Source: a virus
Length of the DNA: 39,851 nucleotides
Strand: one strand, 5' to 3'
Virus record (IMG/VR): IMGVR_UViG_3300025940_000014
Coordinates: 1-39,851 of that record
Translations under genes and position numbers: made by a program
Shown here: positions 39,166 to 39,851 of the stretch, in pieces
How positions within the stretch are numbered: position 1 is the first letter of the stretch
Layout of the letters: each line of letters begins with the position of its first letter
The notes under the pieces: generated by a model
Told to the model about the DNA's origin: nothing
Seen by the model: only the letters and a program-made list of their open reading frames with translations
The model's database searches: none

Positions 39166-39851
39166 TGGTCCTGCAGGTTTCACCCCACCCGCGCCGGACC
39201 ATCCCGCGCCGGTCGAGCGCGACCCAGACGCACTCGGCGTTCGCCTTCCCGTCGCCGCAGAAGGGGATCAACACGGCCCAGCCGCTGACGGCCGGCAGTC
39301 CGCTGACGGCCCTGCGCCTGGAGAACCTGATCCCCCGGGCCCTCGGGTGCCAGATGCGGCGGGGCTTCACACGCTGGACGTCGAACCTCGACGGCGAGGT
39401 GCGCAGCCTGATGAAGTACCAGCCGGCGCTCGGCGTCCCGAAGATGTTCGCGGCGACCAGCACGGGCAAGATCTACAACGTGACGACGGCCACGCTGTCG
39501 GGCGTCACGCCGGCCGCCGTCACGACGGTGACGGGCGGCACGCCCCCGGGCGAGTGGACGTCGCTCAACTTCGTGTCCCAGGCCGGCGTGCATGGCCTCG
39601 TCTGCGTGAACCCCGGGAGTGGATACTGGGTCTACAACGGCACGACGTTCACGCACGTCACGATGGGTGCCGGGGTCGGGCAGGTCGGTGGCGTCAACCC
39701 GAACCTCTTCACCTTCGTCACCGTCTTCAAGAACCGGCTCTGGTTCATCGAGGGCGGCAGCACCCGTGCGTGGTACTTGCCGCTCGGCCAGTTCTACGGG
39801 GCGGCGGTCTCGTTCGACTTCGGCGCGATGCTGCCCAACGGCGGCGAGCTT
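39165..39851 (+). CDS. Tail nozzle / stabilisation-like protein, 5' part (continues at base 1)
   Basis: This is the first 229 residues of the 552-residue protein completed by bases 1-1430. It starts with the ATG that overlaps the upstream TGA. The N-terminus contains basic SPHPRRTIPRRSS and a strand-rich start GINTAQPLTAGSPL, then LRLENLIPRALGCQMRRGF, typical of ring-forming tail proteins. Compared with the left copy this end encodes two amino-acid differences (Asp to Asn and Arg to His). Confidence 0.65.
   Translation, partial: MVLQVSPHPRRTIPRRSSATQTHSAFAFPSPQKGINTAQPLTAGSPLTALRLENLIPRALGCQMRRGFTRWTSNLDGEVRSLMKYQPALGVPKMFAATSTGKIYNVTTATLSGVTPAAVTTVTGGTPPGEWTSLNFVSQAGVHGLVCVNPGSGYWVYNGTTFTHVTMGAGVGQVGGVNPNLFTFVTVFKNRLWFIEGGSTRAWYLPLGQFYGAAVSFDFGAMLPNGGEL
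39394..39851. repeat. Right copy of the terminal overlap
   Basis: These 458 bases match 1-458 at all but seven positions, with no insertions or deletions. Two of the seven change an amino acid of the nozzle protein; the other five appear silent. Confidence 0.93.

Overview
The window is a complete, circularly closed assembly of a tailed phage, probably a podovirus. Bases 39394-39851 repeat bases 1-458 with seven substitutions, so the unique length is 39,393 bp, and the gene cut at base 1 is completed by the gene running off the right end. The DNA is GC-rich (roughly two thirds G+C by eye), genes are packed with ATGA/GTGA start-stop overlaps, and I see no tRNA, integrase, RNA polymerase or CRISPR. 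One gene carries a full PEP-CTERM sorting signal. That sorting system occurs in Gram-negative, exopolysaccharide-producing bacteria, so the host is plausibly a betaproteobacterium with an exosortase. This is an inference.

The layout is two opposed transcription blocks. They diverge from a 348-bp non-coding control region (25404-25751) and converge at a CTAG (10631-10634) that holds both final stop codons. The plus block runs from 25752 through the window end and on to 10634. It encodes a terminase small-subunit candidate, a methyltransferase-like protein, large terminase, portal, scaffold, capsid, connector and nozzle proteins. It continues with a GNAT enzyme, ejection proteins interrupted by a PP-loop enzyme, a tail fibre, a small lysis-like cluster, and a secreted DUF1996 protein.

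The minus block runs from 25403 down to 10631. It opens with a ribbon-helix-helix-like regulator and about ten small early genes, then a SprT-like metalloprotein and a replication module: a DUF2800 nuclease, a putative ssDNA-binding protein, family A DNA polymerase, VapE-type primase-helicase, VRR-NUC nuclease and SNF2-family helicase. It ends with a Cro-like regulator, a small orphan and the PEP-CTERM surface protein.

The most unusual points are these. The control region has nine ACACCTCA-type iterons and a 25-bp inverted repeat. The AT-rich palindrome CGTTTAAACG and a one-base variant recur in a GC-rich genome. Several minus-strand genes share promoter-like elements that overlap the upstream stop codon. 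A phage-borne PEP-CTERM protein lies tail to tail with a secreted DUF1996 protein. There is no recognisable endolysin beside a holin-like gene. The capsid mRNA may have a structured leader. All functional assignments come from reading motifs and gene order; no database search was run.
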